From: Shewanella sp. c952
GTDB lineage: Bacteria > Pseudomonadota > Gammaproteobacteria > Enterobacterales > Shewanellaceae
Reading direction: 5' to 3'
NCBI RefSeq assembly: GCF_019654975.1
Contig: NZ_BPEW01000003.1
Span: 228,365-292,364 of the forward strand
DNA: 64,000 bases
The position numbers and the translations under genes are program-made. Below the pieces are notes generated by a model, which had not been told where the DNA came from, ran no database searches, and saw only the letters and a list, made by a program, of their open reading frames with translations. Shown one piece after another: positions 19,578 through 29,923 of the stretch (positions are counted from its first letter, which is position 1; the number at the start of each line of letters is the position of its first letter).

Positions 19578-20573
19578 TTAGCACCAACCTAAGGTTTGTT
19601 GCTTAACTATTTGCTGTAATAGCTCGATATGACCATCTGAATCGTTTAAACAGCCGATAAACTCGTAGCGCTCTCCGCCCGCGGATATGAAACTCTCTTT
19701 ACCCTCTTGTGAGATCTCTTCCAGTGTTTCTAAGCAATCAGAAGAAAATGCCGGACACATAATATCAACAGATTTAATCCCTTGCTCAGGTAGTGACTCA
19801 AGTAATTGATCCGTTGCTGGCGTTAACCACTCCTCTTTACCAAATTGAGATTGAAAGCAGATCCGCCATTGCTCAGCCGTTAAACCTAATGACTCGGCCA
19901 CCAGCTCGGCAGTGCTCTGACACTGCATTTGATAAGGGTCACCTTCCGTCACATAGCGAACAGGCACGCCGTGAAAGGACATGAGTAATACATCGCCTCG
20001 GCCTTTATCCGTCCAATGCTGTTTGACTGATTCAGCAAGCGCGGCAATATATGCAGGGTGAGCGAAGTATTCTTTGTTGATCCGTAGCTCTGGGAAATCG
20101 CGCTTAGTTTTATGTAGATCACTTATCGCGTCAAATACTGGTGCTACGGTTGAGCATGAGTACTGCGCATACAAAGGCAGCACAAAGACCTTACTCACGC
20201 CTTGGGCTTTCAGCTTATTAAGGCCTGAATCTAATGACGGATTACCGTAGCTCATGCCAAGTTCAACCGGCACATTAAAGCCAAAACTTGTTTGTAAAGA
20301 TTGCGCTAATTTGTCGCGCTGTTGCTGGCTGATCACCATTAACGGCGACCCATTATCCCACCAGATAGACTCGTAGAGTTTAGCGACTTTGGCTGGACGG
20401 GTATTTAAAATGATGCCATTGAGGATCGGCTTCCAGATCCAAGGAGAGATATCGACAACACGAGGGTCGCTAAGAAACTGCTTTAAGAATTTTTTTACAT
20501 CTGGTGCGGTTGGGGAATCTGGCGTGCCAAGGTTAACCAATAAAACACCGAATGGGGAGCTTGTGTCGTTCAC
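19578..20573 (-). CDS. hemH: Ferrochelatase HemH
   Basis: A 331-residue ferrochelatase that inserts ferrous iron into protoporphyrin IX, the last step of protoheme synthesis, at the inner face of the membrane. Visible motifs are GVLLVNLGTPDSP at the start, LLMSFHGVPVRYV with the metal-binding histidine, and CPAFSSDCLETLEEI with the catalytic glutamate region. Position between adk and gsk matches E. coli. It is separated from adk by a terminator and a MITE-like element, so it must have its own promoter here. Confidence 0.96.
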   Translation of the reverse strand: MNDTSSPFGVLLVNLGTPDSPTAPDVKKFLKQFLSDPRVVDISPWIWKPILNGIILNTRPAKVAKLYESIWWDNGSPLMVISQQQRDKLAQSLQTSFGFNVPVELGMSYGNPSLDSGLNKLKAQGVSKVFVLPLYAQYSCSTVAPVFDAISDLHKTKRDFPELRINKEYFAHPAYIAALAESVKQHWTDKGRGDVLLMSFHGVPVRYVTEGDPYQMQCQSTAELVAESLGLTAEQWRICFQSQFGKEEWLTPATDQLLESLPEQGIKSVDIMCPAFSSDCLETLEEISQEGKESFISAGGERYEFIGCLNDSDGHIELLQQIVKQQTLGWC

Positions 20574-20628
20574 ATTTTCTCTCTTTTAACCAAGATATTC
20601 TGCGTCAGGCTATCATTGGGAAAAGCAT

Positions 20629-20657
20629 AAAAAAAGCCCACTTACATGGGCTTTATT
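20629..20657 (-). terminator. Terminator, original end of the adk transcript
   Basis: On the minus strand AAAGCCCATG and a matching GTGGGCTTT form a stem followed by a T7 tract. It is now more than 300 bases from the adk stop because the MITE-like element lies between them. Confidence 0.8.
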
Positions 20658-20705
20658 AAATATGAGAACTAGCTCATGAACACACAGTTATTTTGTGTAA
20701 ATTCA

Positions 20706-20967
20706 TACCAATCAGTATAAAGATTTGATCCTTCGGTGAGATTTTAACGGCTCTGAGGTAAGCCAACGCGTGAAAAGCATAGTTACTCTACGTTTTAGCT
20801 CGTTAGCGCAGCATCATAGCCGCTAAAACTCACCAGTATGGAGTGTTTTGGCTTCCTACTTCGGTGTTGAATGAACTCATAAGGGAACAGCCATTATGTC
20901 ATTCATTCGCCTTGAATTAGTTCGCCAAAAACACTCTGAGTAGATCAACTTCTTATACTAATTGGTA
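20706..20967. mobile_element. MITE-like element, copy A (262 bp, TA-flanked)
   Basis: Terminal inverted repeats TACCAATCAGTATAA and TTATACTAATTGGTA (one mismatch) bound a 262-base segment without a gene. Its reverse complement aligns along its length with a second copy at 49927-50338, sharing blocks such as GAGTGTTTTTGGCGAACT, AATTCAAGGCG, GTTCCC, CAACACCGAA and GAGTTTTAGC. Both ends carry TA at the boundary, as expected for insertion at a TA target (IS630/Tc1-type). The right end directly abuts the adk stop codon at 20968-20970. Confidence 0.8.
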
Positions 20968-21678
<711 letters not shown>

Positions 21679-21800
21679 TCACGCGATTGGTATTATTATG
21701 TTTAGGGCGGCGATTTTCGCATAAATAGCCGCCATTTTGAAGCGATTTACCTTCGACTTTAGCCTCAGTCAGCGCAAATAAGTCGCGATATTGACCTTTA

Positions 21801-22646
21801 TCAGTAAAGTAAGGTGTAAAGTTTACGTCGATACTGGTTAGCTAGAGTGTTTCCCTGCCCTAGCGCGGTTAAGATCTCTAAAAATAATCCTTTGACCTTG
21901 CCATCTAACGCTGCCACATCTTTTTGCAGTGGCGTAAACAATAGCTCTAGCGCTTCATCATTACGTTTTGCTTGATGCAGTGCTTTAGCAAGCTCAAGCA
22001 ACGTCGCCATATCATTTGGCGCTTGGTCGAAATCTACTTGTAGCTTCCTGATCTCCGGCGTATCAGCAGCATCAAGTGCCAATGCTAACTTTGCCTTTAA
22101 GCTTTGGTAGTAGCTGTCTTGATCGGCAAGGCCGACACTATCGAGCAAGGCTTTGCCATCTTCTAACGCCCCTAAAGACAAATAAACATCCGCTAACGCC
22201 AGTGCTATCTCTGCTATGGGTTGGTCAGCGTAGGCATCTTTTAACAGTGGCAGTGCGCCAATAGCATTTTGCTCAGATAAAAACACCCGTGCTTGGTTTA
22301 GCTTTAACTGCCACTGTGCAGGCAGGTGCTTATCGAGCATTTCAGTAATTTGCGCCGCGTCTTGCACACCGGCAAAACCGTCTATCGGTTTTCCTTCATG
22401 CAACACTAAGGTGGTTGGCAAATTCTGGATCTGAAAATAGTTCGCTATCTCCATCTCTGTCTCGCAGTTGACTTTTGCGAGCACAAAACGGCCGTTTTGC
22501 TGTTGCGACAAGCTCTCAAGAGTTTGCATCAAGGTCAAGCTTTCAGGGCTTTGGCTCGCCCAAAACGCCAACACAATGACCTGCTCCATAGAAGCATCAA
22601 CAACTTGCTGTATGTTTTCTTTAGTCAGTTCTAGAATATTTTCCAT
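21801..22646 (-). CDS. cnoX: CnoX/YbbN-type thioredoxin-fold co-chaperone
   Basis: A 281-residue protein with an N-terminal thioredoxin fold (residues 1 to about 110) and a C-terminal TPR-like helical region. It matches the YbbN/CnoX family, a holdase that protects proteins from chlorine oxidation and hands them to GroEL and DnaK in E. coli. The redox site is degenerate: where thioredoxin has WCGPC this protein reads WASQSPES, with no cysteine, so it cannot act as a dithiol oxidoreductase. It sits between adk and htpG, a fitting place for a chaperone partner; a terminator precedes it after htpG. Confidence 0.85.
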   Translation of the reverse strand: MENILELTKENIQQVVDASMEQVIVLAFWASQSPESLTLMQTLESLSQQQNGRFVLAKVNCETEMEIANYFQIQNLPTTLVLHEGKPIDGFAGVQDAAQITEMLDKHLPAQWQLKLNQARVFLSEQNAIGALPLLKDAYADQPIAEIALALADVYLSLGALEDGKALLDSVGLADQDSYYQSLKAKLALALDAADTPEIRKLQVDFDQAPNDMATLLELAKALHQAKRNDEALELLFTPLQKDVAALDGKVKGLFLEILTALGQGNTLANQYRRKLYTLLY

Positions 22647-22663
22647 AACTTTCCTTTAGCCAT

Positions 22664-22693
22664 AAAAAAAAGAGGCAGATTAACTGCCCCCTT
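22664..22693 (-). terminator. Terminator after htpG
   Basis: On the minus strand GGGCAG and CTGCCTC pair around TTAAT, followed by an eight-base T run. It lies between htpG and cnoX. Confidence 0.85.
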
Positions 22694-22707
22694 ATTATAG
22701 TTAATTA

Positions 22708-24624
22708 CTACTTAACGTTTGCTAGCAACATCTGGTTCATTAGTTTAATGAACGCTGACGGGTCCGCTAAGCTACCCTTTTCAGACAGTAGTGCCTGTTG
22801 CAGTAATAGATCAGACCACTGTGCGAATGACTCTTCATCTTGCTCATCGTTAAGACGAGCAACTAATGGATGCTCTGGGTTAAGCTCAAAAGTAGGCTTA
22901 GACTCAGGAACTGCTTGACCAGCCGCTTGCATCAACTTAATCATCTGCGTCGACATTTCACCTTCACCGGCAACAACACACGCTGGTGTATCGGTTAGGC
23001 GTGTTGTCACCTTAACTTCAGACACTTTGTCGCCTAAGCTGTCTTTAACACGCTTAACTAGGCCTTCAGATTCTGTTTCAAGCTTCTCTTGCGCTTCTTT
23101 CTCACCAGCATCTTCTAGCTCACCAAGTTCAAGATCGCCACGAGTCACAGAGTGCATCTGCTTACCATCAAACTCGGTAAGGTGGTTAATCAACCACTCA
23201 TCAATACGCTCAGACATCAGTAATACTTCGATGCCCTTCTTACGCAGTAGCTCTAGATGCGGGCTATTTGCCGCCGCTTCATGGCTATCAGCAACGATGT
23301 AGTAGATCTTAGTTTGACCTTCTTGCATACGCTCAACATAGTCAGCTAATGCGACATCAGGCGTTGCTTCACCGGTGTGAGTTGATGCAAAACGCAGCAA
23401 ACCAGCAATACGTTCTTTGTTTGCAAAATCTTCTGCAGGGCCTTCTTTAAGTACTTGGCCAAATTCAGCCCAGAAAGACAGGTATTTTTCAGCATCGTTT
23501 TTAGCCAGTTTTTCTAACATGCCTAACACGCGCTTAGTCACAGCAGTACGCAGTGATGTCGTCACCTTGTTGTCTTGCAAAATTTCACGCGATACGTTCA
23601 ATGGCAAGTCATTTGAGTCAATCAAACCTTGCACAAAACGCAGGTAACTTGGCATGAATTGCTCTGCGTCATCCATTACGAATACGCGTTGTACAAACAG
23701 TTTTAGGCCGTGCTTACGATCGCGGTTCCACATATCAAATGGCGCTTTCGCTGGAATATAAAGTAGGCTGGTGTATTCCTGCTTACCTTCAACACGGTTA
23801 TGGCTCCACACTAGCGGATCGGTGTAGTCATGTGAGATATGTTTGTAAAACTCTTGGTACTCTTCTTTAGTCACGTCACTCTTGTTACGAGTCCAAAGTG
23901 CTGTCGCCTTGTTCATTGGCTTCCAGCTACCTTCAGTTGCAGCAACAGCTTCACTGTCTTCAGTCGCTTCAACTGCTGGCGTGCCATCTTCAAACATCTC
24001 AACGGCCACAGAGATATGATCTGAGTACTTAGTAACAATAGAGCGCAGACGGTAATCATCAGCAAACTCTTTCTCGTCATCTCTTAAATGCAGCGTAATT
24101 TCAGTACCACGAGTCTGCTTAGAGATAGTTTCGACGGTGAAGTCACCTTCACCAGCAGATTCCCACAGCACACCTTCATCGCTACTATGTCCTGCTGCGC
24201 GGGTGCGAACAGTCACTTTATCAGCAACAATAAATGCCGAGTAAAAACCAACACCAAACTGACCAATCAGCTGTGAGTCTTTTGAATCATCACCTGACAA
24301 GTTCTTGAAGAAATCAGCAGTGCCAGATTTGGCAATCGTACCTAAGTGTTCAATCACACCATCACGAGTCATACCAATACCATTATCAGAAATGGTCACA
24401 GTGCCTTTGTCTTTATCAGCACTGATGCGAACACGTAACTCGCCTTCACCTTCATAAAGGTCATTGTTTGTTAGTGCTTCATAGCGTAATTTATCTGCCG
24501 CATCAGCTGCATTAGAAACCAGTTCGCGTAAGAAAATTTCTTTGTTTGAATACAAAGAGTGGATCATCAAATGTAGTAGTTGTTTGACTTCAGTTTGAAA
24601 GCCATGAGTCTCTTGTTGTGACAT
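22708..24624 (-). CDS. htpG: Hsp90 chaperone HtpG
   Basis: A 638-residue Hsp90 homologue. [27 protein letters not shown] opens the GHKL ATPase domain; [15 protein letters not shown] and [15 protein letters not shown] are the ATP-binding motifs. The middle domain ([26 protein letters not shown] with the catalytic arginine) and the C-terminal dimerisation domain are complete. A short Glu/Ala-rich insert at roughly residues 210-228 ([15 protein letters not shown]) lengthens the linker region. Flanked by terminators on both sides, so probably monocistronic. Confidence 0.97.
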   Translation of the reverse strand: MSQQETHGFQTEVKQLLHLMIHSLYSNKEIFLRELVSNAADAADKLRYEALTNNDLYEGEGELRVRISADKDKGTVTISDNGIGMTRDGVIEHLGTIAKSGTADFFKNLSGDDSKDSQLIGQFGVGFYSAFIVADKVTVRTRAAGHSSDEGVLWESAGEGDFTVETISKQTRGTEITLHLRDDEKEFADDYRLRSIVTKYSDHISVAVEMFEDGTPAVEATEDSEAVAATEGSWKPMNKATALWTRNKSDVTKEEYQEFYKHISHDYTDPLVWSHNRVEGKQEYTSLLYIPAKAPFDMWNRDRKHGLKLFVQRVFVMDDAEQFMPSYLRFVQGLIDSNDLPLNVSREILQDNKVTTSLRTAVTKRVLGMLEKLAKNDAEKYLSFWAEFGQVLKEGPAEDFANKERIAGLLRFASTHTGEATPDVALADYVERMQEGQTKIYYIVADSHEAAANSPHLELLRKKGIEVLLMSERIDEWLINHLTEFDGKQMHSVTRGDLELGELEDAGEKEAQEKLETESEGLVKRVKDSLGDKVSEVKVTTRLTDTPACVVAGEGEMSTQMIKLMQAAGQAVPESKPTFELNPEHPLVARLNDEQDEESFAQWSDLLLQQALLSEKGSLADPSAFIKLMNQMLLANVK

Positions 24625-24727
24625 GAAATGTTCCCTTTAAAATTCGGTTTAAGTTGAGCTTGTAACTAGAAATGGGGCTATAAAAATACTTTTCAAGGGC
24701 TAAGAGGTACATTGATTTTGATTGCGC

Positions 24728-24766
24728 AAAAAAAATCCAGTTAAGGCGGTGCCATTAACTGGATTT
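24728..24766 (-). terminator. Terminator after recR
   Basis: On the minus strand AAATCCAGTTAA pairs with TTAACTGGATTT around TGGCACCGCC, then a T7 run. Confidence 0.9.
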
Positions 24767-24795
24767 GTTCTCACTAAGCAAGCAGTAAAGTCACA

Positions 24796-25395
24796 CTAGA
24801 TCGGCAAACGACCATTAAATGAAAGTGCTAAGGTAGTGCTATCAACATATTCAAGCTCGCCTCCCACGGGTACACCATGAGCAATACGGCTGACGGCTAA
24901 CTCATGATTCTTTGCCATATCTGCAATATAGTGTGCGGTAGCGTCACCTTCAACCGTTGGATTGGTGGCTAAAATAAGTTCTGTCACTTCCCCTGACGCT
25001 AAATGAGTCTCTAACAACGCCAACCCCAGTTCATCAGGTCCTACTCCATCAAGCGGTGACAGGTGGCCAAGCAGTACAAAGTAGCGACCACTAAAATGGC
25101 CTCCAGCTTCGATGGCAAGCACGTCTGCGGGCGTTTCAACCACACAAATTATACTTGAATGACCGCGTTTAGTGCTGACACATATCGGGCAGTAAGTTTC
25201 TTCGGTAAATGTACGGCAAGACTGACAATGACCCACCTCTGACATGGCTTTACCGAGCGAGTCAGCCAGTTTACTACCCGCCTTACGATCGCGCTCTAAT
25301 AGTTGAAATGCCATACGCTGCGCAGATTTAGGCCCCACGCCCGGGAGGCATTTAAGTGATTGGATAAGCTCATCAACAAGTGGACTAAATTTCAT
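24796..25395 (-). CDS. recR: Recombination protein RecR
   Basis: A 199-residue RecFOR component that loads RecA at gaps. It has the helix-hairpin-helix start ([17 protein letters not shown]), a C4 zinc finger (CQSC...YCPIC) and a Toprim domain ([26 protein letters not shown]). Length is that of the family. It follows ybaB with a terminator in the 270-base gap, unlike the tightly packed enterobacterial operon. Confidence 0.96.
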   Translation of the reverse strand: MKFSPLVDELIQSLKCLPGVGPKSAQRMAFQLLERDRKAGSKLADSLGKAMSEVGHCQSCRTFTEETYCPICVSTKRGHSSIICVVETPADVLAIEAGGHFSGRYFVLLGHLSPLDGVGPDELGLALLETHLASGEVTELILATNPTVEGDATAHYIADMAKNHELAVSRIAHGVPVGGELEYVDSTTLALSFNGRLPI

Positions 25396-25587
25396 TTAAC
25401 ATTCCGTATAACAAGGCAGTTAGCAGCCTAAAATAATAATATTGATTTTGAAGTGGCACTGACGACGTTAAAGCCCTACGCACACCCAAACAAATGAGTC
25501 GCGAATATTAGCATAGAAAAATGCGACAGCAGCTAAATTCACAGCAAGCTAGTGCCCTCTATTGCAAAGAGCTTATGAAACAACCAC

Positions 25588-25615
25588 AAAAAAGCCCAAT
25601 CTAAATTGGGCTCTT
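25588..25615 (-). terminator. Terminator after ybaB
   Basis: On the minus strand AGCCCAAT and ATTGGGCT pair around TTAG, then T6. It separates ybaB from recR. Confidence 0.85.
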
Positions 25616-25665
25616 AACTTCAACAGACACATTTTGACTGTAATTAGCAGCCTATAAACCTTGCC

Positions 25666-25995
25666 TTAGAACGGCATCTTCATGCCTGGTGGAAGTTGCA
25701 TTCCGCCAGTCACTTCAGCCATTTTGTCTTTTTGATTCTCTTCAACACGACGAGCAGCATCGTTACATGCAGCTGCGATAAGATCTTCTAGCATCTCTTT
25801 ATCGTCTTCAAGCAAGCTTGCATCAATGTCGACTTTGCGCACACTGTGAGAACCTGTCATGGTGACTTTTACTAGGCCAGCACCAGCTTCGCCAGTGACT
25901 TCCATACGTGCAATCTCTTCTTGCACTTTAGCCATTTTGTCTTGCATCTGCTGGGCTTGCTTCATCAAGTTGCCCATACCGCCTTTTCCAAACAT
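25666..25995 (-). CDS. ybaB: YbaB/EbfC nucleoid-associated protein
   Basis: A 109-residue dimeric DNA-binding protein of the YbaB/EbfC family. It starts [28 protein letters not shown], has the core strand [17 protein letters not shown] and ends PPGMKMPF, all family hallmarks. It lies between dnaX and recR as in most proteobacteria. Exact role in chromosome organisation is not settled. Confidence 0.96.
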   Translation of the reverse strand: MFGKGGMGNLMKQAQQMQDKMAKVQEEIARMEVTGEAGAGLVKVTMTGSHSVRKVDIDASLLEDDKEMLEDLIAAACNDAARRVEENQKDKMAEVTGGMQLPPGMKMPF

Positions 25996-26095
25996 ACTCT
26001 GATTCTCTTCTATTATTTATCACAACAAATAAACTGCGCTAATCTTACTAAATATAGAACGATTAGCAATGAAAGCTGAAATTTCAATTGTAAAA

Positions 26096-28942
26096 TTATG
26101 ACTCAGGTAACCGCTTAAAGTTCGACATATCGACCAATTCTATCGATTTTCCCTTATTAACCAGCAATTCTGGCGCATAAGATAGTGAGTCTGGCGTCAA
26201 TTGTGCGCCCATGTGTTCGCTCAACCAGCGCACGTTATCATCGGTTATCATCCCGTGATGCGCTTGCGCTAATATCTCTTTGTGAAAACGACGTCTCACC
26301 TCAAGTGGAGTCTCACGCGAGCTATCGACTCCAACAGAGATCCGCACTTCACTTGGTTGCCCGAGTGCTTTACTCATCGCCTCTTCTAGCTGCTTAATAG
26401 CAACATCAGCGCTAAGATGCTTTTGATCCGGTTTGAGTAACAACGACAGAGGCTGCTCAAACTGGTGGCAAACGGAGTTAACCGCGAGTTGCCTTACTCG
26501 ACCACCCACTTCAAGGTCAGCCATGAACCGATACCATTTAAGGTCGATATCGTTACCAGTTATCTCACCACTAGGCAGTGCTGGTAAGTTTAACTCAACA
26601 TCCTGAACTGAAGTTGAATCAAGCGATGTAACTGGCGGTTTGCTCTGCTGCTCTGCTTGATTTTGTGGCTGAGCCGTTTGTTTCGATTCAACAGCGACAT
26701 TGTCAGCAGTTTTATTGACTGTTTTATCAGCTTCTTTGTCAACGGCTACGTCATCAAACCTAGGTGTGGGGTCCTGCGCGTGAGGTTCTTCCCAAGGTGG
26801 CCGGTCAACAGTCTCCTCTTGGCTGTTTACAGCCACTGCTTCTATATTTTCCTGCGGTTGATCGCTGCTAGCGCCAATTGTTGCAGGATCACTATCTTCT
26901 ATTTCAGATTCTGGTTTAGGCTTTTTGACAGGTGGTGCAAAAGGTTTTCGTTCAGCCACGGACTTTTTTGCTGAACTCTCCAGAGGATCTTCTTCACCTA
27001 TTCCGTCGAGTAATGAATCTCTAGCGGCTAATACAGCATCTAAAATGTCGTCACTTGCTGCGCTTGCAGCAGAGCTAGCTTCACTTTCAAGCGAAGTTGA
27101 TGCTGTTGATTGTGAACTCGATATTGCAGCACTTTGCGTTTCGGCCTCGATGTCCTGTTGTAAAGAATCAGGTTGAAGCGGCTGAAAATCAAAGTCGCTG
27201 TTATCAATGTCGGTATCGTATGCACCCGCGTATTGCGAGTATGCAGATAGATCATCGTCGCCATCAAATTGGCTATCTTGAATCTGCTTGCCCTGTTGTA
27301 CGTCCAATTTAACACTAGCATTGTCAACGACAGTGTTATTTAAAGTTGAGTCAGTGTCGCTTGGCTCAAGCAATTGCTCTTGAGTACTGCTTATTACTGC
27401 AGCGCCATCCGAAGTAGTCGTCGCAGCACGCTGTTGATCTTTAACAGGAAGCTTAACCTCGTTCAGGGTCTGCTCTGCACTAAGGTTTTTAGTCTCTGAC
27501 GTGTCTGAGTTTGAAAAGCCTTGGCTCTGTGCTTGACTGAGTATGACCGCCATTTCGCTATTCATACTCTCAAGCGTACTGGATACAGGCGCGGCTGCGC
27601 TGGCTTCAATGGCTGCTAACTCAGGATCTGGCTTAGTTGCAGCAACAGGATCTTGACTCGGCTGCTTACCATCGACGCTACTAGCGGTTAAAACTGTTTT
27701 TTTTTCTGCCACCTCTTCAGCTGGCACGACGTTAACTTGCGCCTTTGGAGCAACTATTGCTTGCGGCTCGGCAGGCTCAGACAATGGTGTTATTGCAGGT
27801 GTTGTTGCCTGTGGAATAGCTATCGATGCTGGACTTTCAGTCATCCATTTGCTAACAGGTTGCTCTGGCACAAATGTAACGGCTCTAAGTAGTGCCATCT
27901 CTAGCCCAGATTTAGGGTCTGGCGCATGAGGTAAGTCTTTACGCCCAGTCAGTAACAGCTGGTAATACAGTTGCACCTGCTCCGGTGATAGCTGCTGTGC
28001 AAATGCTTTTATCTGCTCACTATAAAGCGACATTTGTGCCGCGGCGGGAGCAAATTGGGTCAAAGTAATTTGATGCAGTAACTCTAATAAGCTGCGTAAT
28101 ACCTCTTCAGGTTCAGCGCCAAAAGACAATACACCAGCGCTGACTTGCATCAGTGCCATAACGTCAGCTTTTGCGAGTGCTTCAAGCAAGGCAATAACCT
28201 GCTTTTCATCAATGCTACCAAGCATTGTTTGCACCAACTCAAGTTTCACTTGCCCAGCACCAAACGCTATCGCTTGATCGGTCAAACTCAATGCGTCACG
28301 CATACTGCCGTTGGCGGCTTTTGCAAGTAGCGCTAATGCTGAGGCTTCAAATTCTAACGATTCAGCGGTTAACACATTGGCTAACTGAGCACTGATTTCA
28401 TCTTGGGTTAGACTTTTCAAGTTAAACTGCAAGCAACGTGACAATACCGTTACCGGTAGTCGTTGAGGATCGGTTGTCGCTAGCAGGAACTTTACATGTT
28501 CTGGGGGCTCTTCAAGCGTTTTGAGCAGTGCATTAAAACTACTGCGAGACAGCATATGCACTTCATCAATCAGGTAGACTTTATAACGGCCACGGCTGGG
28601 ACGATACTGAACATTATCAAGAAGCTCTCGAGTATCATCAACTTTGGTGCGCGACGCCGCATCAACCTCAATAAGATCAACAAAACGCCCTTCTGCGATT
28701 TCTACACACGCAGAACACTGACCACAGGGCGAAGCTGTGACACCTTGTTCACAATTTAAGCCTTTGGCGAAAAGACGTGCAAGACTGGTTTTACCAACTC
28801 CTCGTGTGCCAGAAAACAGATAAGCATGGTGCAATCTTTGCTGAGTGAGCGCATTGGTTAATGCATGTAAAACATGCGACTGACCAACCATTTGCTCAAA
28901 TTTGGCAGGGCGCCACTTTCTGGCCAACACCTGATATGACAT
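26096..28942 (-). CDS. dnaX: DNA polymerase III tau/gamma subunits
   Basis: 948 residues from the ATG giving MSYQVLARKWRPAKFEQMVGQ; a frame 24 codons longer exists but lacks similarity, and GGGGAG lies just before this ATG. Clamp-loader AAA+ ATPase: Walker A GTRGVGKTS, the CEQG...CGQC..C zinc module, DEVHMLS Walker B, and the LSRCLQFNL sensor/arginine-finger region. After the three clamp-loader domains comes an unusually long, acidic Ser/Ala/Gln-rich linker (roughly residues 370-800), then the tau C-terminal domain that binds the polymerase. A nine-adenine run at codons 413-416 (27697-27705) is a slippery site: shifted reading gives a product of 417 or 420 residues, the expected size of gamma. 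Confidence 0.96.
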   Translation of the reverse strand: MSYQVLARKWRPAKFEQMVGQSHVLHALTNALTQQRLHHAYLFSGTRGVGKTSLARLFAKGLNCEQGVTASPCGQCSACVEIAEGRFVDLIEVDAASRTKVDDTRELLDNVQYRPSRGRYKVYLIDEVHMLSRSSFNALLKTLEEPPEHVKFLLATTDPQRLPVTVLSRCLQFNLKSLTQDEISAQLANVLTAESLEFEASALALLAKAANGSMRDALSLTDQAIAFGAGQVKLELVQTMLGSIDEKQVIALLEALAKADVMALMQVSAGVLSFGAEPEEVLRSLLELLHQITLTQFAPAAAQMSLYSEQIKAFAQQLSPEQVQLYYQLLLTGRKDLPHAPDPKSGLEMALLRAVTFVPEQPVSKWMTESPASIAIPQATTPAITPLSEPAEPQAIVAPKAQVNVVPAEEVAEKKTVLTASSVDGKQPSQDPVAATKPDPELAAIEASAAAPVSSTLESMNSEMAVILSQAQSQGFSNSDTSETKNLSAEQTLNEVKLPVKDQQRAATTTSDGAAVISSTQEQLLEPSDTDSTLNNTVVDNASVKLDVQQGKQIQDSQFDGDDDLSAYSQYAGAYDTDIDNSDFDFQPLQPDSLQQDIEAETQSAAISSSQSTASTSLESEASSAASAASDDILDAVLAARDSLLDGIGEEDPLESSAKKSVAERKPFAPPVKKPKPESEIEDSDPATIGASSDQPQENIEAVAVNSQEETVDRPPWEEPHAQDPTPRFDDVAVDKEADKTVNKTADNVAVESKQTAQPQNQAEQQSKPPVTSLDSTSVQDVELNLPALPSGEITGNDIDLKWYRFMADLEVGGRVRQLAVNSVCHQFEQPLSLLLKPDQKHLSADVAIKQLEEAMSKALGQPSEVRISVGVDSSRETPLEVRRRFHKEILAQAHHGMITDDNVRWLSEHMGAQLTPDSLSYAPELLVNKGKSIELVDMSNFKRLPES
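27697..27706 (-). promoter_or_regulatory. Nine-A slippery sequence in dnaX (gamma production)
   Basis: The coding strand reads G followed by nine A then C, framed GAA AAA AAA ACA, which includes the A-AAA-AAA heptamer. A -1 shift, or one extra A in the mRNA, adds five residues and stops at TAG; loss of one A adds two residues and stops at TAA. AGAGG lies a few bases upstream, like the stimulatory Shine-Dalgarno element of E. coli dnaX; only a weak 4-bp hairpin follows. Confidence 0.7.
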
Positions 28943-28982
28943 GGAACTCCCCAACGTGTCATGAATATGATTACGGGAGCAC

Positions 28983-29048
28983 GCTCCTCGACTTATTTGA
29001 ACAATAGCATGCAAAGGTTTTACATGCTATATCAAGCGTTCAAGGAGC
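28983..29048 (-). other. Structured leader upstream of dnaX
   Basis: Three nested arms in order, GCTCC/GGAGC, TTGAAC/GTTCAA and TAGCATG/CATGCTA, can fold into one long interrupted hairpin whose inner edge is 41 bases before the dnaX start. The GGAG arm could instead pair with a nearer CTCC, giving a mutually exclusive small hairpin. No run of T follows, so it is not a simple terminator. Function unknown. Confidence 0.45.
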
Positions 29049-29077
29049 GGTTTGGCGGTGATTAAATCACCTTAATC

Positions 29078-29357
29078 TAGGGGCTGTGATCTTTCACGGT
29101 TGTTTTTGCCGCAGTTTATTGGCTATTTTGACAAGGCGGAGGCTATGCTGTTTAGTCATTCTCCACAAATAGTCTACAACACAGTAAAAATAGTCAAGAA
29201 ACGCGGCCCTTCGGGGTCGATTCAATGCTTCTATTACGGCGTTATGAGCTTTTCACTTAGCCAGCGAAGCTTCATCGCTCAAGCCTTGTACTAGAAACAT
29301 TATTCCTTACGGTAAAGAACCGAACAAAAACTAAGCTCGAAAGATCTACAGCCCCTA
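29078..29357. mobile_element. MITE-like element with AGGGGCTGT ends
   Basis: About 280 bases bounded by imperfect inverted repeats, AGGGGCTGTGATCTTTC on the left (29079-29095) and the complement of AGGGGCTGTAGATCTTTC on the right (29339-29356). AATC occurs at both flanks and may be a target duplication. The interior has no credible gene (a 64-codon frame inside looks spurious). The ends are unlike those of the TA-flanked family elsewhere in the window, so this is a second family. It sits between the dnaX leader and the apt stop. Confidence 0.6.
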
Positions 29358-29371
29358 ATCAATGTGTTTGA

Positions 29372-29923
29372 TTATTCGCCTTCGAATTCACACAGGCTGA
29401 GTAATTCTAAATCCATTGTCTCTAAACGCTTCTCACCACCAAGATCAGGCAGTGAAATAACGAATGCTGCATGATTAACTTGGCCGCCAAGATTACGAAT
29501 AAGCTTTACAGTCGCTTCAATCGTACCGCCAGTTGCTAATAAATCATCAACAACCAATACTTTATCTTCCTTGGTAATAGCATCAACATGTATTTCTAAC
29601 ACATCGTGACCATACTCTAGCTCGTAACTTTCAGAGATAGTCTCTCTTGGTAGTTTGCCAGGCTTACGTACGGGAACAAAACCTATACCTAACTCGAGTG
29701 CTAAAGGTGCGCCAAATAAGAAACCACGGGCTTCAGTGCCGACAACTTTAGTAAAACCTTGCTCCTTATAGTGTTCAACTAAAAGACCAATTGTAAGTTT
29801 ATACGCTTGTGGATCTTCTAATAAACTGGTCACATCTCTAAATAAAATACCCTCTTTAGGGTAGTTAGGGATGGTTTTAATGCTGTTCTTTATTAGTGCC
29901 AAGCTGTCAGTATTCATTACCAT
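29372..29923 (-). CDS. apt: Adenine phosphoribosyltransferase
   Basis: A 183-residue purine salvage enzyme making AMP from adenine and PRPP. It has [33 protein letters not shown] and the PRPP-binding loop [13 protein letters not shown]. Two ATG codons two codons apart are both possible starts. It precedes dnaX as in E. coli, though a MITE-like element now separates them. Confidence 0.96.
   Translation of the reverse strand: MVMNTDSLALIKNSIKTIPNYPKEGILFRDVTSLLEDPQAYKLTIGLLVEHYKEQGFTKVVGTEARGFLFGAPLALELGIGFVPVRKPGKLPRETISESYELEYGHDVLEIHVDAITKEDKVLVVDDLLATGGTIEATVKLIRNLGGQVNHAAFVISLPDLGGEKRLETMDLELLSLCEFEGE

Noticed and set aside
28943..29077. Possible small SRP RNA (ffs) before dnaX, since the region is strongly structured
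   Set aside because: The conserved SRP core with GGTCCGGAAGGAAGCAGCC is absent on both strands.
29100..29294. 64-codon plus-strand frame in the dnaX-apt gap
   Set aside because: Contained in the second MITE-like element, low-complexity origin, no ribosome site.
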